From assembly GCA_014360825.1 (NCBI GenBank), contig JACIWT010000008.1, positions 81,606 to 145,605 on the forward strand: a stretch of 64,000 nucleotides of DNA, written 5' to 3'. The notes under the pieces were generated by a model, which was not told where the DNA came from, did no database searches, and saw only the letters and a program-made list of their open reading frames with translations. A program made the translations under genes and the position numbers. The stretch is from Chloroflexota bacterium. GTDB lineage: Bacteria > Chloroflexota > Anaerolineae > UBA2200 > JACIWT01. Positions 40,476-49,349 of this stretch are shown here, one piece after another (the first letter of the stretch is position 1; each line of letters begins with the position of its first letter).

Positions 40476-41396
40476 TTAACGCATCGAAGGGCTAAGAGTG
40501 CCCTGGCGCATGTGCTCGGAGCGCTTAGTCAGCCCTTCCACGTATTCCACAACCCCCACTTCCACACCAAGAGCCTCTGCTATCTCAGCAGGCTCTTTTC
40601 CTGCCTCTAACCGCCACAGTATGCGGTCCAATAATTCGTACGGTACTCCTACCGCGCCCTCATCGGTCAGCCCAGGGATGAGGTCTGGAGAGGGGGGCTT
40701 CTCGATGATCTGGTGTGGGAGATCCAAGAAAGCAGCCAGTTGCCTGACCTGGGTCTTATACAAGCCAGCGATGGGCGCGATGTCCGCCGCAGAGTCCCCG
40801 TGTTTGACGAAGATGCCCACCGACCGCTCCGTCTTATTGACCGTGCCCAGCACCAGTAGGTTATGCAGTTCCGCATAGTAGTAGAGCAAGACCATCCTCA
40901 GCCGCACCTTCACCCGGTGATAGGCCACTGCTTGGTTCAACCAGGGGCCCTGCAGGCCACGGGTGCCCACCATAATGGCGGAAAAAGGCGTCTGCCCAGG
41001 GCCTAATTGCTCATTCAGAGCAGCATAGTAATGCTGCACCACCCTCTCCCGCCACCGCCGCCACGGCACCACCCACAGGGGGACCTGCCGGTAGATGCCG
41101 ATGCGAGCCAATAGCCCGGTCAACCCCACCTTCTGGCAGCGGACGCCGAGTTGGGTGGCGAATTGGCGGGCGTGGCGTTCGTGGACGGGGTCGCTGTCAC
41201 GGTCGGGCATCAATAAGGCCATTACCCGTTGAGCCCCCAGGGCGCGAGTAGCCAGTGCTGTCACCACCGCCGAATCAATCCCTCCGCTCAAGCCCACGAT
41301 GGCCCCCTCGCGGTCGAGAGCATCCACGCTCTGGCGGATGAAGGCTTCGATAGTCTCGGCCACTTCGACGGCGTCGATCGCCAATTCATCGCTCAT
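40476..41396 (-). CDS. nadE: NAD+ synthase, ammonia-dependent type
   Basis: 306 residues with ATP-pyrophosphatase P-loop LSGGIDSAVV (34-43), GTVNKTERSVGIFVKHGDSAADIAPI (about 195-220) and GLYKTQVRQLA, all diagnostic of NadE. No glutaminase domain, so it uses ammonia. There is an insert around residues 95-145 (WVVPWRRWRERVVQHYY) longer than in the short bacterial enzymes. Final step of NAD synthesis. Starts 44 bases after the GNAT-like gene. Confidence 0.92.
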   Translation of the reverse strand: MSDELAIDAVEVAETIEAFIRQSVDALDREGAIVGLSGGIDSAVVTALATRALGAQRVMALLMPDRDSDPVHERHARQFATQLGVRCQKVGLTGLLARIGIYRQVPLWVVPWRRWRERVVQHYYAALNEQLGPGQTPFSAIMVGTRGLQGPWLNQAVAYHRVKVRLRMVLLYYYAELHNLLVLGTVNKTERSVGIFVKHGDSAADIAPIAGLYKTQVRQLAAFLDLPHQIIEKPPSPDLIPGLTDEGAVGVPYELLDRILWRLEAGKEPAEIAEALGVEVGVVEYVEGLTKRSEHMRQGTLSPSMR

Positions 41397-41440
41397 GCCG
41401 ACAGCGCCTCCCTTCGGCAGGCTAGTTCCACTGAGTGCCT

Positions 41441-42577
41441 CTACAATGGCATCTTGTAAACGCGGTAGCGCTTGTACTCCTCAGCCCCAAAGTGAGCGGC
41501 CAGGGTTGCCACCCTGTCGTTCTCCTCTGCGTTGAGCGATAGATCCACCCACTCGTAACCCCGCCTGACGGCTCGCTCGGCGATTCTCAGGAGCAGAAGT
41601 GCCTCCAGACCGCGGCCTTGGTACTCCTCCAGCACCCCGGCGATCTTGAAACTGAGCACCTTGACCCGACGCAAGTACCACCAGGCCTTCAGTTTGTTCA
41701 GGCCATCCAGTCGCCCGTTGAGATGAATCAGAACCTGGTTGAAGTCCGGGAAAGCGATGGCCATTCCCACCGTCCGGCCATCCACTTCGCCGAAGAGGGC
41801 GAAGGCGGGGTCTATGATGGGGCGCAACTCCTCCGCGAACTCTTTCAGTTCCTCCTGCTCCCAAGGGATGTGATCGGGCATCAGGCCTATGGTGGCGTCG
41901 TACAACTGGCCCACTAGTGCTACTTCGTGCTCCCAATTGGCCAGATTCGCCTGGCGGATAGAGAAGCGCGTCCTTCGCTCCGCGGCCTCAGCAAGGCGAC
42001 GGAGACGTAGGGGGATGTTCCCGTCTTTATCCAGGAAATCGGAGGCAAACAGGCGCCGCGCCAGCGAATCGTCGTGTTTGACCATGCCGAAACGTTCCAC
42101 AAACTCCCGATAGTAGGATGGGCTATGAGCGCATAGCATAGGCGGCGGGCAATCGGCTCCGGACACCAGGATGCCGCGCTCGCGATCGCGGTGAAAGTTG
42201 ATCGGCCCGCGCAGTTCGGTCATGCCCCGTGCTCGCACCCAATCCCGGGCGGTGGAGAGAAGTGCCTCGGCGGCCTCGTAATCGTTCAGGACCTCGAAAA
42301 AGCCGAAGAAACCAACCCGCTGCTGGAAGTACTCGTTGAAACGATGGTCAATAAAAGCGGCGATCGTGCCCACCGTGCGGTCATCGCGGCGGGCGATGTA
42401 TCGGGCCACGTCGGCGATCTGGAAGAAACGGTTCTGGTCCGGATCCAGTTGCGCTTCCCGCTCCTTGAGGATGGGCGGCACCCAGTTCTTATCCCCACGG
42501 TACACTACCCAGGGGAAAGTGGCCATCTCGTGAAGGTCTTTTTTGTTCTGGACTTGGCAAATACGCAATTCGCTCAT
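41441..42577 (-). CDS. GNAT-fold acyltransferase-like protein (378 aa)
   Basis: ATG 42577 with AAGGAGG; upstream in-frame codons are not needed. Two GNAT-like halves; motif VLEEYQGRGLEALLLLRIAERAVRRGYEW (about 315-345) resembles the acetyl-CoA loop but with QGRGLEALL instead of RGKGIGSAL. N-terminal VQNKKDLHEMATFPWVVYRGDKNWVPP is typical of a large uncharacterised GNAT group (GTP-cyclohydrolase/YghO type). Promoter at 42609-42636. Confidence 0.8.
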   Translation of the reverse strand: MSELRICQVQNKKDLHEMATFPWVVYRGDKNWVPPILKEREAQLDPDQNRFFQIADVARYIARRDDRTVGTIAAFIDHRFNEYFQQRVGFFGFFEVLNDYEAAEALLSTARDWVRARGMTELRGPINFHRDRERGILVSGADCPPPMLCAHSPSYYREFVERFGMVKHDDSLARRLFASDFLDKDGNIPLRLRRLAEAAERRTRFSIRQANLANWEHEVALVGQLYDATIGLMPDHIPWEQEELKEFAEELRPIIDPAFALFGEVDGRTVGMAIAFPDFNQVLIHLNGRLDGLNKLKAWWYLRRVKVLSFKIAGVLEEYQGRGLEALLLLRIAERAVRRGYEWVDLSLNAEENDRVATLAAHFGAEEYKRYRVYKMPL

Positions 42578-42608
42578 CTCACCTCCTTGACTTCGTCTCC
42601 ACATACAT

Positions 42609-42636
42609 ATTATACGCACGCCGTCTATCTTACCAA
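42609..42636 (-). promoter_or_regulatory. promoter of GNAT-like/nadE genes
   Basis: Minus-strand TTGGTA (42631-42636), 16 bases, TATAAT (42609-42614). Confidence 0.6.
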
Positions 42637-42765
42637 GTCTGACTTGCGCCAACAGATCGTTACTGGAGTAGCGAGCGTCATTTTGGAGGCTGATGCTTCT
42701 AAGGTGGGGTTTTCTTCTACGTGGATGAGCGATCGCTTCCTTCTCACCTCTGTCCTTGGGCTGGA

Positions 42766-43944
42766 TCAGCGCTGACCTGGGCGCCTCGGGTCCAGAGGAT
42801 GCCTGCGATCCGTTGGCCTGTTGCAGCTCGTTGTGAACAGCGCGCCGATAGTAGCGAGCAACACAGCACCTGCCATACGCGCTGTCGTCATAACACCAGC
42901 AACACGGACGCGCTCACGAATAAAATCCCAGGAGAACAACCAGGAGAGAGATAATTCGGGCACGCCCCATCTCAGGACAGCTGCAGCCCAGGTCAGGCCA
43001 GCACCAAAGCCGAGGAGAAGAACGTGGTCACCTGGATGCAAACGCCCTTCTTCCACTGCTTCGCAGAGAGCAATAGGAATGGAGGCAGCGGAAGTGTTGC
43101 CATACTTGTGGATATTGACGAAAACTTTCTCCTCCGGCAATCCGAGTCGCTGGCAAATGGACTGCACGATGCGCATATTCGCTTGATGGGGTATCAACAA
43201 CGCGATGTCGGCGGATGAGAGGCCAGCTAGAGTGAGAGCCTCGATTGCGGCCTGAGCTGGCTTGCTAATGGCGAACCTGAAGACTCGCTTTCCATCCATT
43301 TTTATGTGGTGCCATCCTCTATCCAGGACTTCCTGACAGAAGGGATATTTGCTGCCCCCGCCCGGCACGAATAGCGCATCGTAGTCAGCCCCGTCTGACC
43401 CCAGGTAGCAGGCGAGCAGGCCAGTGGATTCTTCACTGGCTTGCAGAACCACTGCCCCGGCTCCGTCGCCGAAGAGGACACACGTGTCACGATCCTGCCA
43501 ATCAATGAACTTGGAGATGATCTCAGCACCGATGACTAACACATGTCGATACATGCCGGTGGCTATGAATTGTGTACCGACAGCCAGAGCATAGACAAAG
43601 CCCGAACAGCCGACTCGCAGGTCGAAGGCTGCAGCGTGCTTCGCTCCCAGGTGATGTTGGATCATACTTGCCGCAGCAGGAAGGAGATAATCTGGGGAGG
43701 AAGTGCCGACAATAATCAGGTCAAGTTCAGCGGGATCTAGGCCCGCGACTGCCAGGGCCGCTTTGCTGGCGGCGACGGACATCGTTGTCACCGTTTCATC
43801 GGAGGCTGCAATCCGTCGCTCTCGAATGCCTGTGCGGGAGTAGATCCATTCATCGCTGGTTTCCACAATTTTTTCCAGTTCTTGATTGGATAAGGTTCTC
43901 TCTGGAACGTACTTCCCCCAACCCGTGATGCGTGCATACTTCAT
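42766..43944 (-). CDS. fabH: beta-ketoacyl-ACP synthase III (FabH) with C-terminal extension
   Basis: Catalytic triad visible: Cys 113 in RVGCSGFVYAL, His in IPHQANMRIV (about 252), Asn in YGNTSAASIP (about 282). Typical FabH ends near AAVLRW (326); this one continues for 66 residues through GVPELSLSWLFSW... with a hydrophobic VMTTARMAGAVLLATIGALF segment followed by SC and a basic tail, like the start of a lipoprotein. Condenses acetyl- or branched acyl-CoA with malonyl-ACP to begin fatty-acid synthesis. Good GGGAGGGG ribosome site. No other fab genes nearby. Confidence 0.9.
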   Translation of the reverse strand: MKYARITGWGKYVPERTLSNQELEKIVETSDEWIYSRTGIRERRIAASDETVTTMSVAASKAALAVAGLDPAELDLIIVGTSSPDYLLPAAASMIQHHLGAKHAAAFDLRVGCSGFVYALAVGTQFIATGMYRHVLVIGAEIISKFIDWQDRDTCVLFGDGAGAVVLQASEESTGLLACYLGSDGADYDALFVPGGGSKYPFCQEVLDRGWHHIKMDGKRVFRFAISKPAQAAIEALTLAGLSSADIALLIPHQANMRIVQSICQRLGLPEEKVFVNIHKYGNTSAASIPIALCEAVEEGRLHPGDHVLLLGFGAGLTWAAAVLRWGVPELSLSWLFSWDFIRERVRVAGVMTTARMAGAVLLATIGALFTTSCNRPTDRRHPLDPRRPGQR

Positions 43945-44004
43945 TACACAACCCCCTCCCGAACTCGTAGTCCTTTTCAGTATGAAACTCCAGCGGTATG
44001 ACCT

Positions 44005-44304
44005 TCAGCCTCTTGTCGCCTGCCAGAGAAACAGCGCGAACAGCAATAGAAATAGCGGAACCAGCCACATTGTTCTGCCATAACTTCGCAGTGTGCCGAA
44101 CGAGTTCCGGATACAGTACACTCCATACCAGAGCAGAAACGACAAAACACCTGCCATGACGGCCTTTGACTCTGGCGGTAGGCTGGCAAGCCTCTCGTCC
44201 AGCCAATCGGCTGCAATCCGACAAAAGATGTAAATAAAAGCAGCAATGACAATGGCTACAAGCGCGATACTTGCCTCGCTCATTTGACAGCCCAAGAGGT
44301 GCAT
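44005..44304 (-). CDS. small membrane protein (99 aa)
   Basis: Three hydrophobic segments (ASIALVAIVIAAFIYIFCRIA, VMAGVLSFLLWYGVYCI, MWLVPLFLLLFALFLWQA). No recognised family. Two possible ATGs (44304 and 44283), neither with a clear ribosome site. Lies between the UbiB-like gene and fabH on the same strand. Confidence 0.6.
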   Translation of the reverse strand: MHLLGCQMSEASIALVAIVIAAFIYIFCRIAADWLDERLASLPPESKAVMAGVLSFLLWYGVYCIRNSFGTLRSYGRTMWLVPLFLLLFALFLWQATRG

Positions 44305-44353
44305 TCTGTTCGGTAAGACTGGCTATCCCCTTGCCCACCGGGTGTGTGACCGG

Positions 44354-46015
44354 TCATCGCCAATCGGAACGCATGATGGATAGAAGCAACCACAGGCCGA
44401 GGGCAGCTGCTACCGCGAATCCAACGACACTTAACCGGAAACCCCAGACCTCACCAGGAGCGTAGGCCGGTATGAGCAGAGCCAAGCTGACGATGAACGA
44501 GGCGACCAGTACACTGACTGCCAGGCGATTGGCCAGTCGGTCCAGGCGGCTAAGCGCCTTCTCTTGCCCCTTGAGATTCAATGTGAGCTGAAACTCCCCT
44601 CTTTCCATCTGGTCAAGGAGGCGAGGGCCTCGCTGCGGCAACTCGGTCCACAATTCACTCCAATCCAGTACACTTTGGGCTAGCTTTTTCCCCCAGTCAC
44701 GTGGGAGGAACATTTGTCTGATCAGCCGGTCCACGTAAGGCCGGCTAACCTCAAAGATGTCGAAATCCGGATCCAATTGCAACCCCAGCCCTTCCATCAT
44801 AGCCAGGGTCTTGCCCAGAAGCCACCATTGAGTAGGGAGGCGCAGATGGTGTCGGAAGGCAATAGGAGTCACCTCATCCATAACCTGGCGCGCCCGGATC
44901 TCTTTCAACGGGAGTCCATAATACTTCGTCAATAGCCTCTGTATGTCGCGTTCCAGGGTCATACGATCTATATGAGGCGGTGCTGCCCCCACATGTACTA
45001 GTTCGCCAACAATCTCCCCCACATTCAGTTGCACAGCCGCAGTGTAGAGGCGAACCAGCTGCTCCCTATCCCGTGGAGTCAGGTAGCCTACCATACCGAA
45101 ATCCATGGCCCCGATCACCCCGCCATCCATAACGAAAAAGTTGCCGGGATGGGGGTCAGCGTGAAAAAATCCGTCTTCTAACACCTCTTTGATGATGATA
45201 CGGGCACTATTCAAAGCGACCTGGTGGCGATCAAGCCCGGCTGCGTCAAGTGCCCCAATGTCATTGATCTTGATACCCCTGATGCGCTCCAGAGTCAGAA
45301 CTTTTTCTGTCGTATGGTCCCAGTAAACCCTTGGTATGTAAAGAGCCGCTTCGTCGGCAAAGTTCTGACGGAAGCGGTCAGCATTCCGGCCCTCTGACAG
45401 GTAGTTCATCTCATTGCGTAGGGTGTTCACGAAATCTTCCACGATCTCTGGCAATTCGTAGAACTCGCTTAGAGGAGTGTACTTTTGGGCCCGTTGTGCT
45501 AGATCGCGCAGGATTTCCAGGTCCACATTAACGATCTCCTCAATCGCGGGCCGTCGGGCCTTGACCACTACCTCCTCACCACTCTGCAAAGTTGCACAGT
45601 GCACCTGCCCTAACGAGGCAGCAGCCACAGGCTGGCTTTCGAAGGAAGCAAAAATGCGATCCAAAGCACCAAGTTCTTCCTCGATTTCCGCTTTGACCAT
45701 CTCCCATGGTGCAGGCGGTACTGTGTCTTGCAGACGGATCAACTCCGCCAGATAGGGAGGCGGGATCAGATCCGGGCGTGTACTTAAGATCTGTGCAAAT
45801 TTGATGAACGTCGGTCCTAATTCCTCTACAGCCATCCGCAGCCGCTGGGGGATAGAACGCTTATCTTGTTCCACCGCTCCTGCCCGCTTTGGTAGCTTTA
45901 GATAAGGTGCCAGGCCCAACTCATCTACCAGAGCACCCAAACTATGTTTGGCCAGAATGGCCACAATCTCGCGGTACCGGCGCAGATGCCTTCGTGTCTG
46001 TCCTATCCCTCGCAT
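44354..46015 (-). CDS. ABC1/AarF/UbiB-family atypical kinase (553 aa)
   Basis: Starts at ATG 46015 inside the zinc-finger gene. UbiB/ADCK landmarks: nucleotide loop AAASLGQVHCATLQSGEEVVVK (about 115-135), GFFHADPHPGNFF catalytic loop (about 265), MDFGMVG (DFG, about 285) and two C-terminal membrane helices (500-545). The usual KxGQ motif reads KFAQILSTRPDLIPP (about residue 72), i.e. Gly replaced by Ala. Members support quinone or isoprenoid lipid biosynthesis. Neighbouring cis-prenyltransferase and FabH fit that role. Confidence 0.9.
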   Translation of the reverse strand: MRGIGQTRRHLRRYREIVAILAKHSLGALVDELGLAPYLKLPKRAGAVEQDKRSIPQRLRMAVEELGPTFIKFAQILSTRPDLIPPPYLAELIRLQDTVPPAPWEMVKAEIEEELGALDRIFASFESQPVAAASLGQVHCATLQSGEEVVVKARRPAIEEIVNVDLEILRDLAQRAQKYTPLSEFYELPEIVEDFVNTLRNEMNYLSEGRNADRFRQNFADEAALYIPRVYWDHTTEKVLTLERIRGIKINDIGALDAAGLDRHQVALNSARIIIKEVLEDGFFHADPHPGNFFVMDGGVIGAMDFGMVGYLTPRDREQLVRLYTAAVQLNVGEIVGELVHVGAAPPHIDRMTLERDIQRLLTKYYGLPLKEIRARQVMDEVTPIAFRHHLRLPTQWWLLGKTLAMMEGLGLQLDPDFDIFEVSRPYVDRLIRQMFLPRDWGKKLAQSVLDWSELWTELPQRGPRLLDQMERGEFQLTLNLKGQEKALSRLDRLANRLAVSVLVASFIVSLALLIPAYAPGEVWGFRLSVVGFAVAAALGLWLLLSIMRSDWR

Positions 46016-46257
46016 GGCTGCCCTTCGGTGATACCACTTTTGTCCTGGATGCGCCCCATGACTCTGCCCACAAAGCCTGCTGGCGGAACAGCCCCAGCGG
46101 GCTCGGCGAGAAGCATCGCAACGCGTTCCATGGCGTCCCTGTACTGCTGGCAGGCCAAACACCCCTGCATGTGTATTCTCAGATCAGCCACTTGCGCGGG
46201 CGGCAGTTCACCATCCAGGTCCAATGACATCAACTCTCTGGCCACGGAACAGAGCAT
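46003..46257 (-). CDS. anti-sigma-factor-like zinc finger protein (84 aa)
   Basis: Starts at ATG 46257, 3 bases from the patatin stop, and overlaps the UbiB-like start. Sequence MLCSVARELMSLDLDGELPP then IHMQGCLACQQYRDAME has the zf-HC2 pattern C-x(25)-H-x3-C-x2-C (C3, H29, C33, C36). No membrane helix, so unlike classical anti-sigma factors. No sigma factor gene nearby. Confidence 0.78.
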   Translation of the reverse strand: MLCSVARELMSLDLDGELPPAQVADLRIHMQGCLACQQYRDAMERVAMLLAEPAGAVPPAGFVGRVMGRIQDKSGITEGQPCEG

Positions 46258-46259
46258 GG

Positions 46260-47150
46260 CTAAGCCCTTCGCCGTGTCGCCCGAAGGCGAGGAACGCCCA
46301 AGCGTGTGCGTAACGCCCGCCGGATTGCAGGAAGAGCGGAGATAGTAGCGCCCTCTCCGGCAGCGATACACTCCGCCACTTTGGTAAAACCGGATATCAG
46401 GTTGACATCGTTGTCCAGCATTGGCTTGAGTAACACCTCGGGCCGTGCTTCCATCAATTTCTGACTCGTAATCCGCTGTTGCATTATGCCCACGGTGTGC
46501 AGGGGAGTTTCCACGATCAGCGGAGCCTGTATGGGGAACAGCCGTCGTTTCTCTGTCCTCGCTAATTGCGACCAGTCCTGCGGTCTTGCTGAGACATCTA
46601 CGGCGATTACTACATCGGCGCCCATGCGACGTACGACATCCGCTGGTAGATTGTTGAGCACACCGCCATCAATCAGAAGGCGCTCGTTCATGCGGAAGGG
46701 TACAAATACCCCGGGCAGGGAGATGGTCGCTCGCACTGCATCTGCAACGGGGCCGTCCTTCAAGACAACTTCTTCTTCGCTGATGATGTCAACGGCAACC
46801 AGAGCCAAAGGAATGCGCAGTTCCGCAAAAGTGATTTCACCCAACTGACGAGCGAAATACTCCCAAATGCGCTGACCCTCTATCAGGCCCTGACTGGAAC
46901 GGGAGCGGTCAATAAGTTTAACCAGGTTCCCCAATCCGCCCATGCGCAGAGCCTCTTCCTCCAAGTAGGCCGCCCCCAGTCCTGCAGCGTAACCGGCGGC
47001 GATTACACCTCCCATGCTGGTACCGGCCAGGTAATGTATGGGGATGTCCTCTCGCTCGAGCACTTTCAAAACGCCTATATGGGCAAGGCCACGAGACCCG
47101 CCACCGCTAAGTGCTACCCCCACTTTGGGTGGATGAAACCATGGACTCAC
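46260..47150 (-). CDS. patatin-like phospholipase (296 aa)
   Basis: GTG start overlapping the cis-prenyltransferase stop (GTGA). Patatin domain: oxyanion GGGSRGLAHIGVL (15-27), nucleophile Ser in GTSMGGVIAAGYAAG (about 45), catalytic Asp in DGGVLNNLPADVV (about 160). RssA/YchK-like. Hydrolyses acyl esters of lipids, probably cytosolic or membrane-associated. Confidence 0.93.
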   Translation of the reverse strand: MSPWFHPPKVGVALSGGGSRGLAHIGVLKVLEREDIPIHYLAGTSMGGVIAAGYAAGLGAAYLEEEALRMGGLGNLVKLIDRSRSSQGLIEGQRIWEYFARQLGEITFAELRIPLALVAVDIISEEEVVLKDGPVADAVRATISLPGVFVPFRMNERLLIDGGVLNNLPADVVRRMGADVVIAVDVSARPQDWSQLARTEKRRLFPIQAPLIVETPLHTVGIMQQRITSQKLMEARPEVLLKPMLDNDVNLISGFTKVAECIAAGEGATISALPAIRRALRTRLGVPRLRATRRRA

Positions 47151-47896
47151 AGCGTTTCCCGCCTTATCTCTTGATAATCCCTGATTGCTTGCAACAAGTG
47201 TTCCTTATCAAAATCCGGCCAAAATATAGGGGTAGTCCAAAAGACTGCGCCAACCACCTGCCAGATTAGAAAATTGCTCAGACGCATCTCTCCGGCCGTG
47301 CGAATGACCAGGTCGGGATCCGGTAGGCCAGCAGTGTACAGATAGCGGTGGAAAGAGACCTCATTCAGAGCGTCTGGATCGAGTTCGCCGCGCTGACAGG
47401 CCACCATCACGGCTCGGGTGGCGTCCACAATTTCGGCCCGACCGCCATAGTTGAGGGCCAGGTTGAGGAGCAACCTGTCACCATCACGAGTCTCCTCCAT
47501 TGCCTGATCCAGCGCAGCGAGCACCGAAGGGGGCAAGCCCGTGCGTCTGCCGATCACGTTCAGCCGCACCCCATTGCGGCGCAATTCAGCCACTTCACGT
47601 TGGGCATACCGCTCGCATAACCCCATCAGAAAGGCTACCTCCGCTTCTGGGCGGCGCCAGTTCTCGGTAGAAAAGGTGTAGAGCGTAAGCACACGGATTC
47701 CAATTTCCGCACAAGCGCGCACTACCCGTCGCACAGTCTCGACTCCAGCCTGGTGACCGGCGACGCGCGGCAGACCACGTTGCTGAGCCCAGCGTCCGTT
47801 GCCATCCATAATGATCGCGACATGGTGAGGTATGCCATCTGAGACGCTGCGCCCAGCGACCGATTGATCGCATTGATCGAGGCTACCCTTGCCCAA
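47147..47896 (-). CDS. uppS: cis-prenyltransferase (UppS-like) lacking the metal Glu
   Basis: Start TTG 47896, with AAAGGAG from the end of the radical SAM gene; no other start fits. HHVAIIMDGNGRWAQQ gives catalytic Asp 31, FSTENW follows, and LVIRTAGEMRLSNFLIWQ keeps the diphosphate-binding Arg and Ser residues. In E. coli UppS the next segment carries Glu 213, which with the Asp binds magnesium; here the aligned residue is Val 218 (IWQVVGAVFWTT). Makes long-chain isoprenyl diphosphate for cell-wall carriers or quinones; activity may be altered. Second gene after radical SAM copy 2. Confidence 0.88.
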   Translation of the reverse strand: MGKGSLDQCDQSVAGRSVSDGIPHHVAIIMDGNGRWAQQRGLPRVAGHQAGVETVRRVVRACAEIGIRVLTLYTFSTENWRRPEAEVAFLMGLCERYAQREVAELRRNGVRLNVIGRRTGLPPSVLAALDQAMEETRDGDRLLLNLALNYGGRAEIVDATRAVMVACQRGELDPDALNEVSFHRYLYTAGLPDPDLVIRTAGEMRLSNFLIWQVVGAVFWTTPIFWPDFDKEHLLQAIRDYQEIRRETL

Positions 47897-49349
47897 GATA
47901 CTCCTTTTCCCAGATCTCCTGACTGAACTCGCCGAAATCTACCCCGTAGGCGACTAACCCCTTATAATACTCCTCATCCTCCAGAGCCTCTTGCGCCGCC
48001 TCGTCCTCCGGCTCGGGGCCATAGCGCTCAATGAGTTCCCGATACATCCGGTAGTGATCGCGAATAGGGCAGGTGCGAAGCCAGTTCCCCTCCCTCAGCG
48101 GCTCCTCTCGACCGTAGCCGTAGTCGTATTGCCATTGGCGGATGGCCTGGAAGAAGGGGGCTTCCCACAGATCGTTCAACGTGCCTCCATTGGCGTACAC
48201 ATCGTGGATGTTGGCCACAGAATAGGGTGCGAACACACAAGGCATGACTTTGCCGTTCCAGTCAATGTAGATGTAGCCCCCTTCTCTGCCGGCGGAGATG
48301 CAGCCTTGGACCAGCGGACCCTCATTCCAAAAATCAATCAGGACGATCTGCCGCTTCTCAATGACCTCCCAGGTGCGCCGCCACAATTCGATCCGCTGCC
48401 CAGGGGTGGGCATGAGGTCCAAGGTGTAACGGCGACCAATGGGCATATAGTGGAAAATGAAGGCGTAGAGCGCCCCTTGTTCCCCGAAAAAGAAATCTAA
48501 GAACTCATCGGAGAGGATTTCCTCGCAGTTGAAGCGGGTGGCAGTGATGGAGATGCCGAAGGGCACCCCAGCCTCGCGCAAGTTGGCCATGGCCTCCAGG
48601 ATGCGGTCGAAGACCCCTGCTCCACGGCGCTCGTCGGTGCGCTCCCGGAGACCCTCCACAGAGATGGCTGGGGTGAGGGTGCCCGCCCGCGCCATTCGCG
48701 CTGCCATCTCTTTGTCAATCAGCGTGCCGTTGGTGTACATCAGGAACATGCAATCGGAATGTTTCTCCACCGCGTCCAAGACTCCCTTGCCGTCGGACCG
48801 GTAGGCCAGAGGCTCACCCCCAGAGATGACGATGAAGCGACAACCCCACAGTTCCTTGGCCTCCTCTATGATGCGGTCAAAGATAGGCCAGGGCAATTTG
48901 GCTGGGCTGGGGCCGGAATTGGCATAACAGCCCACGCAGTTCAGATTGCACGCCTTGCCCGGGCTCACCGTCACGAACCAAGGGGGATTGCAACCGAACT
49001 TATCCTTGAAACGCTCGTAGGCAGGTTGCTTTCCCGATCCGAGCATCAGCGTTCGCAGGAACACATTCAAGAGCCCATGGGCTACTTGGGGGGAAATGGT
49101 ACTTTGTCTCAGCGCTTTTGCCACTGCATGGAAGAGTGCCAGGCCCATCAGCTTACGCTGTCGTGCGATCTCGCGTTGGCCAACAGGAAGATGCTCGTTT
49201 CTATCTACGTTGGCCCGTAGCCGCTGGTCTATGAATCGTACCACCGGCTCGCGCACAGCATCGTTGTAAAGCAATCGCTCCCCAACTGCGAAAAGCGGAT
49301 TACTGGCCCGGCTGGCCAACAATTTGCTCCCAATCTCCACTATGTCCAT
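47883..49349 (-). CDS. radical SAM protein, copy 2 (488 aa)
   Basis: ATG 49349 after AAGGAGG. Same family as the protein at 38847-40310: C134-x3-C138-x2-C141 cluster, SGGEPLAYR, C-terminal QGCISAGREGG and TCPIRDHY. The first 112 residues differ (roughly half identical), whereas residues 113-488 differ at only about ten positions. Its end overlaps the uppS-like gene and supplies that gene's ribosome site. Expressed ahead of uppS, patatin, zinc finger and UbiB-like genes. Confidence 0.88.
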   Translation of the reverse strand: MDIVEIGSKLLASRASNPLFAVGERLLYNDAVREPVVRFIDQRLRANVDRNEHLPVGQREIARQRKLMGLALFHAVAKALRQSTISPQVAHGLLNVFLRTLMLGSGKQPAYERFKDKFGCNPPWFVTVSPGKACNLNCVGCYANSGPSPAKLPWPIFDRIIEEAKELWGCRFIVISGGEPLAYRSDGKGVLDAVEKHSDCMFLMYTNGTLIDKEMAARMARAGTLTPAISVEGLRERTDERRGAGVFDRILEAMANLREAGVPFGISITATRFNCEEILSDEFLDFFFGEQGALYAFIFHYMPIGRRYTLDLMPTPGQRIELWRRTWEVIEKRQIVLIDFWNEGPLVQGCISAGREGGYIYIDWNGKVMPCVFAPYSVANIHDVYANGGTLNDLWEAPFFQAIRQWQYDYGYGREEPLREGNWLRTCPIRDHYRMYRELIERYGPEPEDEAAQEALEDEEYYKGLVAYGVDFGEFSQEIWEKEYLGQG

